Shown here piece by piece: positions 15,361 through 17,145 of a DNA stretch of 17,145 nucleotides; the first letter of the stretch is position 1, and each line of letters starts with the position of its first letter. Made by a program: the position numbers and the translations under genes. Under the pieces are notes generated by a model that worked only from the letters and a program-made list of their open reading frames with translations, made no database searches and was not told the origin of the DNA. Source of the stretch: a bacterium (GTDB lineage Bacteria; Hydrogenedentota; Hydrogenedentia; Hydrogenedentiales; SLHB01); assembly GCA_024231375.1 (NCBI GenBank), contig JAAEQP010001130.1:1-17145 (forward strand), given 5' to 3'.

Positions 15361-15894
15361 ATGGGGAAACAGCGGCGACGAGTTGGGGGCTGTCTGGTGC
15401 CCTTTCTCATCGTGTTTGCCATCGTCGTAGTGCGAGGCGCCCCATATAGCGACGGGTCCGACGTGTGCGCGGACTGTGGGCGCACCCGGGGCTACTACGA
15501 ATGGTGCGGCCTCCGGCTCTGGCAATGGATCGCCGAGAACGACACGTCGCGGTGGATGGACACCCTCCTGAAGGACCACACCGAACACGACTGGCAGGGT
15601 GATAGCGGAGAGGGCCGCTCCGAATGGTTCAGTTCCACGGTCATCGCGTGGGACGGGGACGGCGGCGTCCCGCACATCGTCCACAGTCTCAAACCCGGCA
15701 TCGGCGAGGAACGGGCCAAGGAGTACATTGCCCGCTACCTTCGGATTCGGGAAGGCGATGGGGACGGGAGCGGGGAAGGAATGAAGGCCCTTCGCGGTGA
15801 GATCTACGGGGTTATGAATTCCGCGCATGCCAGGCCTCCCCAGACTCAGGGGACAGCGCGCCGGCCCGCTACCGAGGAACCGGGGTCGCTGTAG
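15361..15894 (+). CDS. Small membrane-anchored protein with Cys motif, unknown function
   Basis: The ATG at 15361 follows CCGGAG at about 9-10 bases and starts a basic stretch (MGKQRRR) and a hydrophobic segment (about 11-26), so the 177-residue protein is likely inserted with its C-terminus outside the cytoplasm. An in-frame ATG at 15322 would put 13 residues before this and lacks a ribosome site. After the membrane segment comes CADCGRTRGYYEWCG (about residues 36-50), a zinc-ribbon- or disulfide-like set of three Cys. Then come HTEHDW and a hydrophilic remainder with no known motif. The last ~30 residues are low in complexity and rich in Pro, Arg and Thr. I recall similar short 'CxxCG' proteins in planctomycete-type genomes but no named family. 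No operon partner is clear. Confidence 0.65.
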   Translation: MGKQRRRVGGCLVPFLIVFAIVVVRGAPYSDGSDVCADCGRTRGYYEWCGLRLWQWIAENDTSRWMDTLLKDHTEHDWQGDSGEGRSEWFSSTVIAWDGDGGVPHIVHSLKPGIGEERAKEYIARYLRIREGDGDGSGEGMKALRGEIYGVMNSAHARPPQTQGTARRPATEEPGSL

Positions 15895-16011
15895 AAGGCC
15901 CGCTGTCATCCGCTGATGAACCGCCAGACGCCTTGAGCCTCACACCCTCCAGATGCTAGATTGCTGGGGAAGAATCGTCCCCGACTCGACCCCAACAGGA
16001 GCTACTTCGCC

Positions 16012-16989
16012 ATGATCAAAGAATCTGCCTTCGCCTTGCTTGTCGTAGCAGTACTTCTTGGCTACGCGCCCTGGTGCGCGGCCGCGGACAAGACCTTCGC
16101 CGAACGCCTGGGATGGGAGCCCGACGCGCGCGTCGTCATCTTCCATTGCGACGATGCCGGCATGTCCCACTCATCCAACACGGGCGCTATCGAGGCGCTG
16201 GAGGGCGGTGTCCTGACCTCGGTAAGCACCATGATGCCGTGTAGTTGGGTGCCTGAGTTCGCCGCGTACCTCAAAGAGCACCCCGAAATGGACAACGGCA
16301 TCCACGCCACGTTCACGTCCGAGTGGAAGCACTACCGGTGGGCGCCTGTGGCCGGTCGTGGCGCGACGCCGGGCCTGGTCGACGAGACCGGGTTCATGTG
16401 GCACAACGTCATTCAGGTGGCCACGCACGCCACGCCCGACGACATCGAACGCGAATTGCGCGCCCAGGTGGCCTTGGCCGAGCAACTCGGCATGCCCATC
16501 ACCCACATCGACACCCACATGGGCACCGTGTACGCCACCGAGGAGTTTCTGGCCCGCTATATCAAGGTGGGCGCCGAGAAAGGCATCCCCGTGATGATCC
16601 CGGGCGGCCATATGACCCTGCTCGAGCAGGCCCGACCGGGGTCCATCGCCCGCATGCAGCAGTCGGGGCTGGGCGAGCAGGTGTGGCAGGCGGGACTGCC
16701 CGTGCTCGACGATCTGGCCGGCGGCATCAAGGGTCCCCATCCCCGCGAGCAAATGGCGGACAATGCCATTCACATGCTGAAGAATCTCAAGCCCGGCATC
16801 ACGCAGATCATCGTCCACTGCACCCGGCCCACGGAGACCTTCCCGGCCATCTCGTCGTCGGGCAGCAACCGGTTGCGCGAGTTGGAGACCATGCTCGACC
16901 CGCGTGTGAAACAGTGCATCGAGGACGAAGGTGTCATCCTGACCACTTGGCGCGAGTTGAAAGAACGCCGCGACAAGGTAGGCCCCTGA
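16012..16989 (+). CDS. Secreted YdjC/ChbG-family carbohydrate deacetylase
   Basis: The ATG at 16012 is preceded by AGGAG (15997-16001) and starts a signal peptide (hydrophobic residues 7-20, cleavage near CAA-AD); an in-frame start at 15961 lacks support. The 325-residue protein matches the YdjC/ChbG family, metal-dependent deacetylases of acetylated sugars such as diacetylchitobiose. The metal-site residues are visible: Asp47-Asp48 in FHCDDAGMS, GIH (96-98), and the THIDTHMG block (164-171) with His165, Asp167 and His169. The C-terminal part keeps the family layout (ITQIIVHCTRP, then a final ILTTWREL). E. coli ChbG is cytoplasmic and about 250 residues, so an exported, longer version suggests action on extracellular oligosaccharides. 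This fits the other exported sugar-active enzymes in the window. Substrate is not established. Confidence 0.88.
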   Translation: MIKESAFALLVVAVLLGYAPWCAAADKTFAERLGWEPDARVVIFHCDDAGMSHSSNTGAIEALEGGVLTSVSTMMPCSWVPEFAAYLKEHPEMDNGIHATFTSEWKHYRWAPVAGRGATPGLVDETGFMWHNVIQVATHATPDDIERELRAQVALAEQLGMPITHIDTHMGTVYATEEFLARYIKVGAEKGIPVMIPGGHMTLLEQARPGSIARMQQSGLGEQVWQAGLPVLDDLAGGIKGPHPREQMADNAIHMLKNLKPGITQIIVHCTRPTETFPAISSSGSNRLRELETMLDPRVKQCIEDEGVILTTWRELKERRDKVGP

Positions 16990-16999
16990 TCGCCACCCA

Positions 17000-17027
17000 C
17001 GCGAAGCGCGGGCCTCAAGTCTTCGCG
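17000..17027 (+). terminator. Hairpin after the deacetylase gene, possible terminator
   Basis: CGCGAAG (17000-17006) pairs with CTTCGCG (17021-17027) around a 14-base loop, 11 bases after the stop codon. There is no T-run, so the terminator call is weak. Confidence 0.3.
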
Positions 17028-17090
17028 GACTGTACCCAAGAACAGAAGTGACAAACGGGGACTGCCGAAGACAGAGTCTCAACCCAGTTA

Positions 17091-17145
17091 CATCCCAACC
17101 GTGTCATCCCGGGCGAAGTCGAGGGATCTCTCACGGGTGAGCGCC
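17091..17145 (+). repeat. Dispersed intergenic repeat at the right end
   Basis: The sequence TGTCATCCCGGGCGAAGTCG followed by AGGGATCTC is of a type that, from memory, recurs between genes in many bacteria (GTCATCC-GAGCGAAGTCGA-GGATCTC). Bases 17091-17111 match the minus strand of 91-110 with one substitution and one indel. A CGGGGACTG half-site lies 30-odd bases before it, as also near the left end. Confidence 0.45.

Overview
The window is GC-rich (about 60 % by eye) and densely coding, with Gram-negative-type signal peptides and clear Shine-Dalgarno sites. Two secreted glycosidase-like proteins, a UroD-like protein in the same cluster, a YdjC-type deacetylase and many palindromic intergenic repeats suggest an uncultured polysaccharide-degrading bacterium of the Planctomycetota / Lentisphaerota / Hydrogenedentota kind. 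This placement is inference only; no rRNA or tRNA gene is present.

Layout. Positions 1-196 hold a palindromic repeat and the leader of a large secreted glycosidase-like gene (197-3028). A 3.3-kb segment (3029-6369) follows. It holds hairpins, two minus-strand genes for unfamiliar exported proteins (3275-4429 and 4628-5827) and about 490 bases without a credible gene. It ends in a second, truncated copy of the last ~180 bases of the glycosidase gene (6370-6553), so the segment is flanked by direct repeats. Next come a UroD-like gene (6570-7871) and a secreted DUF4091/GH123-like gene (8001-10400, TTG start). With the first glycosidase these probably form a carbohydrate-use locus that was interrupted or rearranged.

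Positions 10522-13577 carry two housekeeping or signalling genes: argH (arginine biosynthesis) and a REC-GAF-HD-GYP response regulator (predicted cyclic-di-GMP phosphodiesterase). On the minus strand, 14842-13590 encodes a compact two-gene restriction-modification unit: a 129-residue PD-(D/E)XK nuclease whose stop overlaps the start of a Dam/DpnM-type adenine methyltransferase (ATGA overlap). A possible promoter with a GATC in its spacer, and an inverted repeat, lie just upstream.

The gene-free stretch upstream of that unit (14843-15360) holds the most striking non-coding structure: two inverted copies of a ~115-base element, each of three hairpins, with paired compensatory base changes between copies. 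The window closes with a small Cys-containing membrane-anchored protein (15361-15894), a secreted YdjC/ChbG-type deacetylase (16012-16989), and repeat sequence resembling that at the left end.
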